Shown: piece after piece, positions 17,606 through 27,141 of the stretch
Position numbering within the stretch: the first letter of the stretch is position 1
Layout of the letters: each line of letters starts with the position of its first letter
Assembly: GCF_004358755.1 (NCBI RefSeq)
Contig: NZ_SMZY01000001.1
Location: 1,116,001-1,180,000 of the forward strand
Length of the DNA stretch: 64,000 nucleotides
Direction of reading: 5' to 3'
DNA from: Peribacillus frigoritolerans
GTDB lineage: Bacteria; Bacillota; Bacilli; Bacillales; Bacillaceae
Program-made: the position numbers and the translations under genes
Notes under the pieces: generated by a model
What the model saw: the letters and a program-made list of their open reading frames with translations, nothing else
Told to the model about the DNA's origin: nothing
The model's database searches: none

Positions 17606-17989
17606 GATACAAGAAGCCTCCTTTTTACCATGTATAATAATACTACTATTAAAATTGAATTGTCAAAAAAAATCGGAAAAAATACTATATGAATTATTTT
17701 TTTAATATAATTTTACAAAAATGACATTAAGAAACAGAACTTGTATGCAGCTCTGTTTTTTAGCATATTTCCTTAAATTCATAGTAGGGAAATGCCATGC
17801 TTTTAATCGGTTAAGAAAACTGAAGTAAATAAAAATTAAACCTCTTTCCAATTTTACCTTTTTCGCAATTTTAATATATGTAGCTCCGGTCCTCTGAAAG
17901 CTTTAATCAGACTTCAATCCTCAAATGAAGACATAAATCTACTTTACAAACCATCGGTCTGTTTTTAAGATGTAGAAAGGAGGCGTCGA
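17606..17989. promoter_or_regulatory. intergenic region between divergent peptide-transporter and TetR genes
   Basis: This 384-base AT-rich spacer has no convincing gene. It should hold both divergent promoters. A hairpin at 17732-17758 (AAACAGA with TCTGTTT) followed by T residues looks like a plus-strand terminator without an obvious gene in front of it. ACCATCGGTCTGTTTT at 17950-17966, just before the TetR ribosome site, resembles TetR-family half-sites and may be its own operator. Confidence 0.4.
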
Positions 17990-18601
17990 ATGATGAAGCA
18001 ATTTGAAAGAAGAGTGCGTTCAGAGAAAGCTTTGCTTGAAGCTGCATCTGCATTGATAAAAGAAGTGGGCTGCGCCAAAACCACCCTTGCGGAAATTATG
18101 GAGAGGACAGGTCTTTCAAAAGGAGCCATCTATCACTATATTAAAAGCAAAGATGAACTATTCGCTAAAGTACTTGAAGCGAGAATTCATGAAACTAATG
18201 AAAAATTTTTCGAAAAAATGGGACAGAGTAAAGAGGATATGAAGGACCCTATTGATGTTTTAACAGAGAGTTTCGAGGAAATTAATCATCCAAAAGATGT
18301 AGTCAATCAAATCCTGCTGTACTTTATTGGCAGGAATGAACAAAAAAATGCAAAGGAAGCTCTGCGTGAATTTGATCAATGGATGTTTGAGTTTTCAAAG
18401 CTATGGATTGTATCAGGGCAAAAAAATGGAGTGATCAGCGAAAAGATTGATGCCAATCAGACAGCTGAGCTTTTTGTTCTGATGTCTTCAGGGTTTAGAA
18501 TGAGAAACGTTCACAGCGGATCAGATTACGAATTTCAAACCTCTCAGTTTACAGATTTGATGAAAAGTTTGTTCAGGGAAGACCCTGTACTTTTGAAATA
18601 G
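17990..18601 (+). CDS. TetR/AcrR-family transcriptional regulator
   Basis: The protein has 203 residues. The N-terminal helix-turn-helix is clear: LLEAASALIKEVGCAKTTLA, IMERTGLSKGAIYHYIKSKD, ELFAKVL, in the first 60 residues. The C-terminal ligand domain is helical and unassigned. The ATG at 17990 follows AAAGGAGG (17976-17983) with good spacing. It stands alone on the plus strand; the divergent peptide-transporter gene is the nearest possible target, apart from itself. The ligand is unknown. Confidence 0.9.
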   Translation: MMKQFERRVRSEKALLEAASALIKEVGCAKTTLAEIMERTGLSKGAIYHYIKSKDELFAKVLEARIHETNEKFFEKMGQSKEDMKDPIDVLTESFEEINHPKDVVNQILLYFIGRNEQKNAKEALREFDQWMFEFSKLWIVSGQKNGVISEKIDANQTAELFVLMSSGFRMRNVHSGSDYEFQTSQFTDLMKSLFREDPVLLK

Positions 18602-18791
18602 TCTTTATATTGAAAAATTTTTTCTTATGGATTATAAACGTTGTCCGTTCCTTTCCGCTCATGGTCTCCCATTTTGCTCAATTTCCCGCAGGAGTCAAGT
18701 TTATCCGCTGCAATCCACTTAAGACTTTTATCATTTAGGCCTTATTACAATGAGTCCATTAGCAACAATGATTACGAAAAGAGTCAAAAAA

Positions 18792-18820
18792 AAAAGAGAA
18801 CGGTCATGTTCTCTTTTTTT
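18792..18820. terminator. bidirectional terminator between the TetR gene and the 3D-domain gene
   Basis: AAAAGAGAAC (18792-18801) pairs with GTTCTCTTTT (18808-18817); A-rich and T-rich flanks allow use in both directions. Confidence 0.85.
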
Positions 18821-18828
18821 GAATTCTA

Positions 18829-20106
18829 TTAATCTAACACTTCCACTTTCACCGTTTTGCGGCCCCATTTTCTTGCTTCTGCAATATTAGGCATCAAAAC
18901 ATCGATTTTATGATTTTTAATTGCTCCGCCTGTATCACCGGCAATCGCAACTCCATATCCTTCAACCCAGACTTTCTTGCCAAGTGGAATGATTTTAGGA
19001 TCAACCGCAATTAATTTCATATTAGCATTTTCTTTAATATTTATGCCGATGGCCGTAAAGTCACTGGCTGTATCTTCATGACTGTAAGCTGTAGCTGTTA
19101 CATAGAAGATTTTGCTTTCATCTTTTTCTGCTTTTGGCGGTTCTTTAGCAGCTGGTTTTTCTGCAGAGACAGGTTTGGCCGGTGCAGCAGCAGCTGCTTT
19201 TACTACTTTCTTTTCCGCAGCAGCAGCTTTGGCTTTTGCTGCTTCCTTAGCTCTTTCAGCTTCTGCACGGGCGTTAGCTTCAGCGAGAAGGGCAGCCTGC
19301 TCTTTCTTTTTCGCGGCGGCAATACTTGCTGCACGCGCTTTTGCTGCTTCCTGTTCTTTTTTAATGTTTGCTTCAATCGATATCATTTGAGCCTGAAGGG
19401 CTGATTTTTCCTGTTCAGCAAGCGTCACTTCAGTTGAAATCTTTTGATATTCAGTTTGAAGCGAAGTCATTTTCTTTTGTCTGTTGAGCATTGCTTCCTC
19501 AAGCCTCGCACCGCTTGCTGCTAATGTTTGCTGCTGTTCAGTCAGCAGAACCTCTTGTCTGTCAATCTCTTTTTTATCTTCTTCAATTTTTTTTAAATCA
19601 GCCTGCTGCTGTTCAAGGATGTCATTATCAGCATTTAATAGAGTAGCAACAGCTCCGATTCTCTCAAAGAAGTTTGAAAAACTTTCTGCATTAACTAAAG
19701 TGTGAATGACAATATCAGCGTGATCATTCTCCTGAAGAGCGGTTAGCCTTGCATACATGATTTCCTCGCGGCTTAACACTTTGTCCTGAAGCGCTACTAT
19801 TTCTATTTTCTTTTCCTCGATTAATTGCTTCGTCTTTTTAATCTCTGCTTGAATGGAAGCATATTCTTGTTCATTTTTTGCTACAAGAGCTTCCATGTTC
19901 TGAAGTTCGTTTTCCATTTTCTGAACTGCGGTATGTACTGCTTGTTTTTGTTTTTCTTTTAGCTTCAGCACTTCATGATTTTGGTCAAGCTGCTTCTCAG
20001 CTTTATGTAAGGTGTCCTGATTTGTTTCTGCTAAGGCAGTGTTATAGCTTGATAGAGCAACAAAACCGACAGAAAGCGCGGTAATCATACGCATTGAAAA
20101 TCTCAT
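18829..20106 (-). CDS. secreted coiled-coil protein with a C-terminal 3D domain (cell-wall lytic enzyme, YocH-like)
   Basis: The protein has 425 residues. A signal peptide (about 1-26, ending in ALAE) is followed by a long coiled coil (about 30-270) rich in Glu, Gln and Lys, like the CwlO/PcsB N-terminal region. An Ala/Lys/Pro-rich linker (270-335) comes next, and then a 3D domain (about 340-425) with VTATAYS, AVDPKIIPLGKKVWVEGYG, AGDTGGAIKNHKIDVLM: the three Asp that name the domain are present. 3D domains belong to peptidoglycan lytic transglycosylases. It is probably exported and acts in cell-wall turnover. Confidence 0.9.
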   Translation of the reverse strand: MRFSMRMITALSVGFVALSSYNTALAETNQDTLHKAEKQLDQNHEVLKLKEKQKQAVHTAVQKMENELQNMEALVAKNEQEYASIQAEIKKTKQLIEEKKIEIVALQDKVLSREEIMYARLTALQENDHADIVIHTLVNAESFSNFFERIGAVATLLNADNDILEQQQADLKKIEEDKKEIDRQEVLLTEQQQTLAASGARLEEAMLNRQKKMTSLQTEYQKISTEVTLAEQEKSALQAQMISIEANIKKEQEAAKARAASIAAAKKKEQAALLAEANARAEAERAKEAAKAKAAAAEKKVVKAAAAAPAKPVSAEKPAAKEPPKAEKDESKIFYVTATAYSHEDTASDFTAIGINIKENANMKLIAVDPKIIPLGKKVWVEGYGVAIAGDTGGAIKNHKIDVLMPNIAEARKWGRKTVKVEVLD

Positions 20107-20236
20107 AAAACAACCCCTCTCTTGTATTTCAGTTATACCACAAAAAAGGGGCCTTTTAGATTACAAATCTGTTAAATCATTCAATATGCGACAAATTAAT
20201 GAAAATATTCTCTAAAATAACGCCAAATACTGTCGG

Positions 20237-21463
20237 TTATTGCTGCCACTCTTTTAATGTCTGATCTGCAGGCAGGAGATACGCCAGGGTTCCCAAGATT
20301 GGCAGCAATGCAATGCCTGTCATAACAGCTGTTAATCCAAAAGCATCAATTAATGAGCCTAAAGCAACAGAACCAATTGCCCCCATTCCAAAAGCAAGAC
20401 CAACTGTCAGACCCGACATTGTTCCAATCTTTCCGGGAATTAGCTCTTGGGCATACACAACTGTGACCGAAAAGCTTGAACTTAATATAAAACCGATAGC
20501 CGCAATAAGCGGGTATGCTGCAATGGGACCTGCGAATGGCAGAATAAGGGCAAAAGGAGCAGTAGCAAGCAGAGAATAAAGGATAATCGTGCGTTTGCCG
20601 AACCGGTCTGCCAAAGGCCCCCCTGCAAAGGTTCCAAGAGCCCCCATAGCCAGGAAAATGAAGATATACACCTGTGACTGGGCAATACTTAAATGATATT
20701 TCTCAATCACATAGAACGTATAAAAGTTTGATATGGCACTTCCATACCATGAACGTGCAAAAACGAGAAAGACGATCACTGCTAATGCAGAGTATATGGC
20801 TTTTGTCAGTTTGACTTCTTTTTTTATTTTGCCATTTTTCTTTTCTTCCTTTCGGATGGCTGAAAGTTTCAGAGTGTACCAGTTTGCTATATAGATAAGG
20901 AACATCACAGCAAGCGCTGCTGCAATGGTGAACCAAATAGCCCCAAACTGTCCGAATGGAACGAGAATAAGCGCTGTAATCAGCGGAGCAGAAGATGATC
21001 CGGTATTTCCGCCGACTTGATAGATGGACTGCGCAAGACCCCGTCTTTCTCCGGCTGCTAAATAGGCTACTCTTGACCCTTCAGGATGAAAGACCGCTGA
21101 ACCGAGTCCGATGAAAAAGACGCTCATTAAAATCAATGAAAAAGAAGGAGCAAATGCCAGACCCACAATCCCTGCTAAGCTGCTCGTAAGTCCGATTGGA
21201 AGGGCGTAGGGCATCGGTCTTTTATCCGTATACCAGCCGACAACCGGCTGAAGAACAGAGGACACCATGTTCAGCGTAAAAGCAATGAAGCCAAGCTGTG
21301 TAAACGTAAGCCCCATCGTTTTTTCGAGAATCGGAAACATTGCAGGAATCACAGATTGTATTGAATCGTTTAATAAATGGCATAAACCTATGATGAAAAG
21401 GATGTTGTACATTGTCGGAGACGATTTTGAAATTGGTTTTTTAAATGCAGCTGCGTTTTCCAT
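20237..21463 (-). CDS. MFS exporter of the fosmidomycin-resistance (Fsr) type
   Basis: This 408-residue membrane protein has 12 predicted helices. Characteristic segments are CHLLNDSIQSVIPAMFPIL, GFIAFTLNMVSSVLQPVVGW, VFHPEGSRVAYLAAGERRG and SIYQVGGNTGSS, all close to the Fsr/YfnC subgroup of drug exporters. It is thought to expel small toxic compounds with proton exchange; actual substrates cannot be read from the sequence. ATG with AAAGGA upstream. It is monocistronic and divergent from the aspartate kinase gene. Confidence 0.88.
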   Translation of the reverse strand: MENAAAFKKPISKSSPTMYNILFIIGLCHLLNDSIQSVIPAMFPILEKTMGLTFTQLGFIAFTLNMVSSVLQPVVGWYTDKRPMPYALPIGLTSSLAGIVGLAFAPSFSLILMSVFFIGLGSAVFHPEGSRVAYLAAGERRGLAQSIYQVGGNTGSSSAPLITALILVPFGQFGAIWFTIAAALAVMFLIYIANWYTLKLSAIRKEEKKNGKIKKEVKLTKAIYSALAVIVFLVFARSWYGSAISNFYTFYVIEKYHLSIAQSQVYIFIFLAMGALGTFAGGPLADRFGKRTIILYSLLATAPFALILPFAGPIAAYPLIAAIGFILSSSFSVTVVYAQELIPGKIGTMSGLTVGLAFGMGAIGSVALGSLIDAFGLTAVMTGIALLPILGTLAYLLPADQTLKEWQQ

Positions 21464-21576
21464 TTAACAAGTCCTTTCCCGGCATAATATTTCGATAGAC
21501 GAAATGTATTTTACCACAAAATATGAGGCCGGAAATCGAAAAATTCAAATAAAAAAAGCTTTTGGGCAAGAAACCC

Positions 21577-21604
21577 TTGAATGTTCATGTAAAAGGAGTA
21601 AAAT
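21577..21604 (+). promoter_or_regulatory. candidate promoter of the aspartate kinase gene
   Basis: TTGAAT (21577-21582) and TAAAAT (21599-21604) are 16 bases apart, 47 bases before the start codon. The leader is too short and lacks recognisable lysine-riboswitch sequences. Confidence 0.5.
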
Positions 21605-21650
21605 AGATTTTAAAATTTACCTGAAAATTTAAACATTAGGGGATGTTCGC

Positions 21651-23012
21651 ATGAAAGTGGTGAAATTTGGAGGCAGTTCGTTAGCATCAGGAGATCAGGT
21701 TAAGAAGGTATTTGATATCGTAACATCTGATCCTGATCGAAAAGTGGTTGTTGTTTCAGCTCCAGGCAAACGGTATCCGGAAGATCGCAAGGTGACGGAT
21801 CTCTTAATTGAACTTGGCGAAAGAACACTGCGCGGGGAAGAAGCCCCCGAATATTTGTCAGCTGTTATTGCCAGATATAGTCAAGTCGCAGAAGAGCTGA
21901 AATTGCCGGCTGAAATCGTTTCCAAGATTGAACTGGATTTGATTCAGCTGCTTAATGCAGATAAAACCGGGCAAGCCCGTTACATAGATGCAATAAAAGC
22001 AAGCGGAGAAGACAACAATGCAAAGCTGATTGCTGAATATTTCAAGAGCAGAGGCATTGAGGCCACTTATATAAATCCTAAAGAAGCAGGTCTCCTTGTT
22101 GAGGAAAACGGCGGAACAGCACTAGTTCTGAAAAAATCGTACGAAAATCTCAAATCTCTGAGGAAACGTTCCGGCATTCTTATTTTTCCTGGGTTCTTCG
22201 GTTACAATGAGGCTTCCGAAGTTGTTACGTTTTCCAGGAGCGGGTCAGATATTACTGGATCCATTCTTGCAAATGGCATCGAAGCCGACCTTTACGAAAA
22301 TTTCACGGATGTGGATGCGGTTTATTCCGTTAATCCGAATGTTGTTTCAAATCCAAAGGAAATCCGCGAGCTTACATACCGTGAAATGCGTGAGCTTTCA
22401 TATGCAGGATTTTCTGTGTTTCACGATGAAGCGCTGATACCTGCATTTGAGGCCGGCATTCCGGTTCATATTAAAAATACAAATAATCCTGAAGCGGCAG
22501 GCACAAGAATTGTGAACGAACGAAAAAATACGAATGGACCTGTGATCGGCATTGCCAGCGATGATGATTTCTGCAGTATTTATGTGAATAAATATTTAAT
22601 GAATAAAGAAATCGGTTTCGGACGAAAATTGCTCTCCATTTTAGAGGACTTCGGATTAACCTATGAGCACAGTCCTTCAGGAATCGATGATTTGAGCATT
22701 ATCTTAAGACAAAAACAAATGAATGCAGAGACCGAGGAGCTTATTTTAGAGCGAATCCGTACAGACCTGAAACCTGATGAGGTGACAGTTGAACATAATC
22801 TGTCACTTATCATGATGGTAGGGGAAGGCATGCGGCATAATATCGGCACCGCAGCCCGTGCTTCTAAAGCTTTGGCAGAAGCAGGCGTCAATATTGAAAT
22901 GATCAATCAGGGATCATCAGAGGTCAGCATGATGTTCGGCGTAAAAGAATCACAGGAGAAAAAAGCCGTTCAGGCACTTTATGAAGAGTTTTTTGTTGGA
23001 GTCTATGCTTAA
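21651..23012 (+). CDS. aspartate kinase (monofunctional, YclM/ThrD-like)
   Basis: The enzyme phosphorylates aspartate to aspartyl-4-phosphate, the first step to lysine, methionine, threonine and diaminopimelate. At 453 residues it is the single-start, uninterrupted type, like YclM of Bacillus subtilis. The N-terminal kinase motif is MKVVKFGGSSLASGDQ; FSRSGSDITGSILA and YENFTDVDAVYSVNP form the substrate site. Two ACT domains fill the last 150 residues (AGVNIEMINQGSSEVSMMFG). No riboswitch was recognised, so control is probably allosteric. Which amino acid inhibits it cannot be told. Confidence 0.94.
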   Translation: MKVVKFGGSSLASGDQVKKVFDIVTSDPDRKVVVVSAPGKRYPEDRKVTDLLIELGERTLRGEEAPEYLSAVIARYSQVAEELKLPAEIVSKIELDLIQLLNADKTGQARYIDAIKASGEDNNAKLIAEYFKSRGIEATYINPKEAGLLVEENGGTALVLKKSYENLKSLRKRSGILIFPGFFGYNEASEVVTFSRSGSDITGSILANGIEADLYENFTDVDAVYSVNPNVVSNPKEIRELTYREMRELSYAGFSVFHDEALIPAFEAGIPVHIKNTNNPEAAGTRIVNERKNTNGPVIGIASDDDFCSIYVNKYLMNKEIGFGRKLLSILEDFGLTYEHSPSGIDDLSIILRQKQMNAETEELILERIRTDLKPDEVTVEHNLSLIMMVGEGMRHNIGTAARASKALAEAGVNIEMINQGSSEVSMMFGVKESQEKKAVQALYEEFFVGVYA

Positions 23013-23023
23013 TATAGGATAGA

Positions 23024-23255
23024 GAGGCTGAGACAAAAGTCAGATAGCCAAAGAAAAATCCGAACTGGGAGTTAATAGTTCGGATTTTTTCTGTATAAAA
23101 GGCTTCTATAGCCAAAGTTTTTTTGTTGGACATTTGATGGCCCATACTCAGTAGTGGCGCCACTCCCCGGAGTGCAGCCACTTTTCAGGTGATGTCTTTT
23201 CAGTTGTGGCGGCATTCCCCAAAGTGGTGCCATTTTTTCAATGTGAAGCTGCCTC
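23024..23255. repeat. MITE-like intergenic element with hairpins and GAGGC/GCCTC ends
   Basis: The element begins GAGGCTGAGACAAAAGT and ends TGTGAAGCTGCCTC, giving short imperfect inverted ends. Inside are a 13-base-pair hairpin (23054-23066 with 23077-23089, T-tailed, able to act as the terminator of the kinase gene) and two related 40-base units at 23149-23188 and 23201-23240. The first unit folds well: GTGGC/GCCAC outside and CACTCC/GGAGTG inside. No transposase is encoded. Minus-strand open frames here are short and follow the repeats. Similar GAGGCTGNGACA sequences are known between genes of Firmicutes. Confidence 0.55.
23054..23090. terminator. terminator after aspartate kinase, inside the repeat element
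   Basis: AAAAATCCGAACT (23054-23066) pairs perfectly with AGTTCGGATTTTT (23077-23089), with T residues following. Confidence 0.85.
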
Positions 23256-23443
23256 ACAAAGTGCTGTCAATTCTCCTTATCCTTACCAGTATTTTCAGCT
23301 GAACCTCTCTCCCTGACTTTTTTAAAAGAACTTTGTTACCTGAAACTCAAAAGATCCTATCACTTATATCCTGACAATTATTATGAAACTAGTCTATAAT
23401 GATAGAATATATAGATAATTCAGATAGAAGGAGGAGGCTAAGT

Positions 23444-24364
23444 TTGATAAAGAAGGTTGCTGTTATTGGATCTGGAACGATGGGGCACGGCATAGCCCAG
23501 GTGTTTGCTGCTGCTCAATGTCCGGTAAAAATTTATGATTTAAGAGAAGACCTATTATTGAAGGCTGAGCGAATGATCATTCAGAATTTAGAGATGATGA
23601 AAAAAGAATCCTACATAAACAGCAGTGAACAAAAAGAAACGCTGGAACTGCTCTCGTATTCAACGGACCTTTTTGAAACGGTTCATGACGCAGATCTGAT
23701 CATAGAAGCAATTCCTGAGGTGCTTGCGTTTAAGCACCAGTTGTTTCAATTGCTTGAAACAATGATACGTTCAACTGCAATCATTGCATCCAATACTTCT
23801 ACATTTCCGATTTCAAAGCTTGCTGAGGCATGCTCGTTTTCTGAGCGCTTGCTCATTACTCATTTTTTCAACCCTGCCCATTTAGTCAAATTGGTTGAAA
23901 TAGTTAAACATGAGGATACTCTTCCATGGGCAGCAGAAGAGGTTATCAATCTATTAAAAGCTGCCGGTAAAAAAGTTGTCATGCTGAATAAGGACATTCC
24001 CGGTTTTATCGCAAACCGTCTTCAGGCTGCTGTAGTCAGGGAGGCTTTTTATCTGCTTGAAGAAGGCGTTGCAAATGCAGATGACATTGATCAGGTCATG
24101 TCTGAAGGACCCGGCATGAGATGGGCTCTAAACGGACCGCTTCGGATTGCGGACATGGGAGGACTCGATATATGGGAAAAGGTAACCGGGAATTTGTTCC
24201 CAGAACTCGACTGCAGCACCGAAGCTCCGCGGTTTATTGTGGAAAGCGTCAAACAGGGAAATTTGGGTGCGAAAACCGGCAAAGGCATTTATGAATACAG
24301 CGCTTCAGGAGACGGAGCTTCAGACATCCGGGATAAACAGCTGATTCACCTGCTTAAAATGTAA
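23444..24364 (+). CDS. 3-hydroxyacyl-CoA dehydrogenase (3-hydroxybutyryl-CoA dehydrogenase type)
   Basis: This NAD-dependent dehydrogenase has about 306 residues. It interconverts 3-hydroxyacyl-CoA and 3-ketoacyl-CoA. The Rossmann motif VAVIGSGTMGHGIAQVF opens the protein; SNTSTFPISKLA, ITHFFNPAHLVKLVEI (catalytic His) and IPGFIANRLQAA follow, and the C-terminal domain completes it. A TTG at 23444 is the likely start, seven bases after AGGAGGAGG; an in-frame ATG at 23399 would run through the ribosome site. It leads a three-gene unit with an iron alcohol dehydrogenase and a CoA-acylating semialdehyde dehydrogenase. Confidence 0.9.
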   Translation: MIKKVAVIGSGTMGHGIAQVFAAAQCPVKIYDLREDLLLKAERMIIQNLEMMKKESYINSSEQKETLELLSYSTDLFETVHDADLIIEAIPEVLAFKHQLFQLLETMIRSTAIIASNTSTFPISKLAEACSFSERLLITHFFNPAHLVKLVEIVKHEDTLPWAAEEVINLLKAAGKKVVMLNKDIPGFIANRLQAAVVREAFYLLEEGVANADDIDQVMSEGPGMRWALNGPLRIADMGGLDIWEKVTGNLFPELDCSTEAPRFIVESVKQGNLGAKTGKGIYEYSASGDGASDIRDKQLIHLLKM

Positions 24365-24392
24365 GCGTTTTATATAAAGGAGGAAGATCAGA

Positions 24393-25595
24393 TTGAATTC
24401 ATTTGCTGTCTTTAGAAGTCCTAAAACGTGTTTTTATGGAAATCACTCTTTTCAGAAGCTGGGATCAGTTACGGCTCAATATGGGAAGAACGCACTCATT
24501 ATCAGTGATCGCGTGATGATGGATCTTGGATATATAGAGAAGGCTCAGCATTTGATAACAGAGTGCGGCGGCAAAAGCAGTATTTACCTTGGCGTAGCCT
24601 CTGAACCGACGGATATTTATGTACAGGAAGCACTCCATCAGCTGCAATCAGAAAAATGCGATGTTGTGATCGCTCTTGGAGGAGGTAGCTGTATTGATAC
24701 TGCTAAGGCAGTTGCGGTTCTTGCAGCAAACGGGGGGTATATAGGAGATTATATGGGAGGCAAAAAAATCGCATCAAATCCTCCTGTGCCTCTTATTGCA
24801 ATCCCGACAACGGCAGGTACAGGCTCTGAAGCAACAGACGTCACCATCATCACCAATACGAAAAATGATGTGAAAATGATGATTAAGCAGCCGGCGTTCA
24901 TGCCCTTCGCTGCAATCGTTGATCCTGTTTTAACCTATTCATCTCCAAAAGAAATAACAGCCGCAACAGGAATAGATGCACTAAGCCATGCGCTTGAGGC
25001 ATACCTGTCAAGAAAAGCCCAGCCAATGACAGATATGCTTGCTTTATCTTCCATGAATCATATTCTGCCAAACATCAGGCATGTATATGAAGATGGTTCA
25101 AACAGTGAAGCCAGAGAAGCGATGTCTTTAGGGTCTCTTCAAGGAGGCATGGCCTTCTCCAATGCATCTGTTTGTCTTGTACATGGGATGTCACGTCCGA
25201 TCGGCGCCCTGTTTCACGTTCCGCACGGCATATCAAACGCCATGCTGCTGCCTGCTGTACTTGAATTCAGCAAGGATCATTGTACAGGCAGGCTCGCGGA
25301 TGCAGGACGGATTTTTTCAAGAGAGAAAATGTCAGACAGTGAAGCGGCACAGCTCGCAATTGATGAAATAAAAGCACTATGCAGGGATTTAAATATTCCA
25401 AATTTAAAGGGATGGGGCATAGATCCGCAAGCGTTTGAAATGGCCATCCCGAAAATGGCGGCAGATGCCCTGGAAAGCGGCAGCCCCGGTCATAATCCGA
25501 GAGTGCCGTCGGTGGATGAGATAGCAGAGCTTTATCGATATTCTTTTACCTATTCATATCAGACTGACAAACAAACAGCGGGAGGGGAAAAATGA
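24393..25595 (+). CDS. iron-containing alcohol dehydrogenase, copy 1
   Basis: This 400-residue group-III alcohol dehydrogenase has the metal ligands D195 and H199 ([12 protein letters not shown]), H264 and H278 ([17 protein letters not shown]). The nucleotide loop is [13 protein letters not shown] and the phosphate segment [12 protein letters not shown]. It oxidises a primary alcohol or hydroxy acid to an aldehyde with NAD(P), or the reverse. It starts with a TTG behind AAAGGAGG and its end overlaps the next gene as ATGA. The next gene oxidises semialdehydes to acyl-CoA, so the natural substrate may be an omega-hydroxy acid. A second copy lies at 29917. Confidence 0.92.
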   Translation: MNSFAVFRSPKTCFYGNHSFQKLGSVTAQYGKNALIISDRVMMDLGYIEKAQHLITECGGKSSIYLGVASEPTDIYVQEALHQLQSEKCDVVIALGGGSCIDTAKAVAVLAANGGYIGDYMGGKKIASNPPVPLIAIPTTAGTGSEATDVTIITNTKNDVKMMIKQPAFMPFAAIVDPVLTYSSPKEITAATGIDALSHALEAYLSRKAQPMTDMLALSSMNHILPNIRHVYEDGSNSEAREAMSLGSLQGGMAFSNASVCLVHGMSRPIGALFHVPHGISNAMLLPAVLEFSKDHCTGRLADAGRIFSREKMSDSEAAQLAIDEIKALCRDLNIPNLKGWGIDPQAFEMAIPKMAADALESGSPGHNPRVPSVDEIAELYRYSFTYSYQTDKQTAGGEK

Positions 25596-27043
25596 TGAAA
25601 ACAATTGAAAATTATCTAAATGGAGAATGGGTGCCTGTAAAAACCGGCAAATTTGATGAAGTGCCAAACCCTGCAACAGGAGAAACACTTGCCATGGTTG
25701 CGATTTCTGGAAAAGAAGACGTAGACGCAGCGGTTACTTCAGCCAAAGAAGCATTTGAATCCTGGAGCAAAACACCTGTGCCAAAACGGGCAAGAATTCT
25801 TTTCAGCTATCAGCAGCTTCTGATCAAGCACGCCGAAGAACTCGCTTCCTTGATTACAACGGAAAACGGCAAAAGTTTAGAAGAAGCACGCGGTGAGGTG
25901 CAGCGGGGAATTGAATGTGTTGAATTTGCTGCAGGAGCGCCAACTTTGATGATGGGATCTGTCCTGCCGGATATTGCGACAGACATTGAGTCGGCTATGT
26001 ATCGCTATCCTGTTGGAGTTGTAGGCGGAATCACTCCGTTTAACTTCCCGATGATGGTGCCGTGCTGGATGTTTCCGCTTGCGATCGCTTGCGGGAATAC
26101 ATTTGTTCTAAAGCCATCAGAACGTACGCCTATTTTAGCTTCCAGATTGGCAGAGCTCTTTTCAGAAGCAGGACTGCCTGCCGGGGTGCTCAATATCGTC
26201 AATGGAGCGCACGATGTCGTGAACGGTCTGCTTGAACATAAAGGCATAAAAGCCATTTCATTTGTAGGGTCTCAGCCTGTTGCTGAATATATTTACAAAA
26301 CAGCAGCTTCACACGGAAAGAGAGTACAGGCCCTTGCCGGTGCGAAAAATCATTCCATCGTGCTGTCTGACTGTGATATTGAAAAAGCGGTCACAGGAAT
26401 AATCGGTGCTGCATTTGGCAGTGCAGGCGAGAGATGCATGGCGTGTTCTGTGGTCGCTGTGGTTGATGAAATTGCCGATGAATTTGTGGAAAAACTCGTT
26501 CAGTCAGCTAACGCCATCTCAATAGGCAACGGCCTTGATGAGGGCGTGTTTTTGGGCCCGGTAATCAGAAGTTCTCATCTTGACAAAGTCCTGAATTATA
26601 TTGATCTTGGGGAAAAAGAAAAAGCAAAGCTTGTTAGAGACGGCAGAATCGATGCTAAGAAACATGATAAAGGATATTATATCGGGGCAACCATTTTTGA
26701 CAATGTCACAAAAGAAATGACCATCTGGAAGGATGAGATTTTTGCACCGGTTTTAAGTGTTGTCCGTGTGAAAAATCTGCAGGATGCAATTGAACTGACA
26801 AATGAATCTGATTTTGCCAATGGAGCCGTTCTTTATACAGCAAGCGGAAAAGCAGTCCGTGAATTTCGTGAAAAAATTGAAGCAGGCATGCTCGGAGTGA
26901 ACGTAAATGTTCCGGCTCCGATGGCTTTCTTCCCATTCTCAGGCTGGAAAAATTCTTTTTACGGTGACCTTCACGCAAACGGCAAGGACGGCGTTGAATT
27001 TTACACAAGGAAAAAAGTGGTGACTCAGCGGTGGTTTAATTAA
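25592..27043 (+). CDS. mmsA: CoA-acylating methylmalonate/malonate-semialdehyde dehydrogenase
   Basis: This 483-residue aldehyde dehydrogenase belongs to the MmsA/IolA branch, which converts (methyl)malonate semialdehyde to propionyl- or acetyl-CoA with NAD and CoA. The catalytic cysteine is C282 in [23 protein letters not shown] and [19 protein letters not shown] are typical of this branch. It is coupled to the iron alcohol dehydrogenase by a four-base overlap. No inositol genes (iolB-iolE) are adjacent, so the valine/3-hydroxyacid branch is a better guess than inositol use. A terminator follows. Confidence 0.9.
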   Translation: MMKTIENYLNGEWVPVKTGKFDEVPNPATGETLAMVAISGKEDVDAAVTSAKEAFESWSKTPVPKRARILFSYQQLLIKHAEELASLITTENGKSLEEARGEVQRGIECVEFAAGAPTLMMGSVLPDIATDIESAMYRYPVGVVGGITPFNFPMMVPCWMFPLAIACGNTFVLKPSERTPILASRLAELFSEAGLPAGVLNIVNGAHDVVNGLLEHKGIKAISFVGSQPVAEYIYKTAASHGKRVQALAGAKNHSIVLSDCDIEKAVTGIIGAAFGSAGERCMACSVVAVVDEIADEFVEKLVQSANAISIGNGLDEGVFLGPVIRSSHLDKVLNYIDLGEKEKAKLVRDGRIDAKKHDKGYYIGATIFDNVTKEMTIWKDEIFAPVLSVVRVKNLQDAIELTNESDFANGAVLYTASGKAVREFREKIEAGMLGVNVNVPAPMAFFPFSGWKNSFYGDLHANGKDGVEFYTRKKVVTQRWFN

Positions 27044-27086
27044 CATGACGCTTGAGTGAAAATATTGTATAGTTAAAAGTTCAGAC

Positions 27087-27120
27087 AGGCAGGCTCAGAG
27101 ATACACGGGCTTGCCTCTTT
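27087..27120 (+). terminator. terminator after the semialdehyde dehydrogenase
   Basis: AGGCAGGCTC (27087-27096) pairs, with two wobble positions, with GGGCTTGCCT (27107-27116), followed by CTTTC. Confidence 0.65.
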
Positions 27121-27141
27121 CAATGAACGGGGCAGATTAAC

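Noticed and set aside
19078-19404. Plus-strand Ser/Phe/Cys-rich open frames opposite the 3D-domain gene
   Set aside because: They are antisense shadows of an Ala/Lys-rich coding region; the minus strand has the signal peptide, coiled coil and 3D domain.
21464-21650. Lysine riboswitch before aspartate kinase
   Set aside because: The leader after the likely promoter is under 50 bases and no L-box core was found.
23149-23240. CRISPR array
   Set aside because: Only two imperfect copies, which are themselves hairpins, and no cas genes in the window.
22924-23257. Minus-strand open frames between the aspartate kinase and hydroxyacyl-CoA dehydrogenase genes
   Set aside because: They run through the hairpins and repeats of the MITE-like element and lack ribosome sites.
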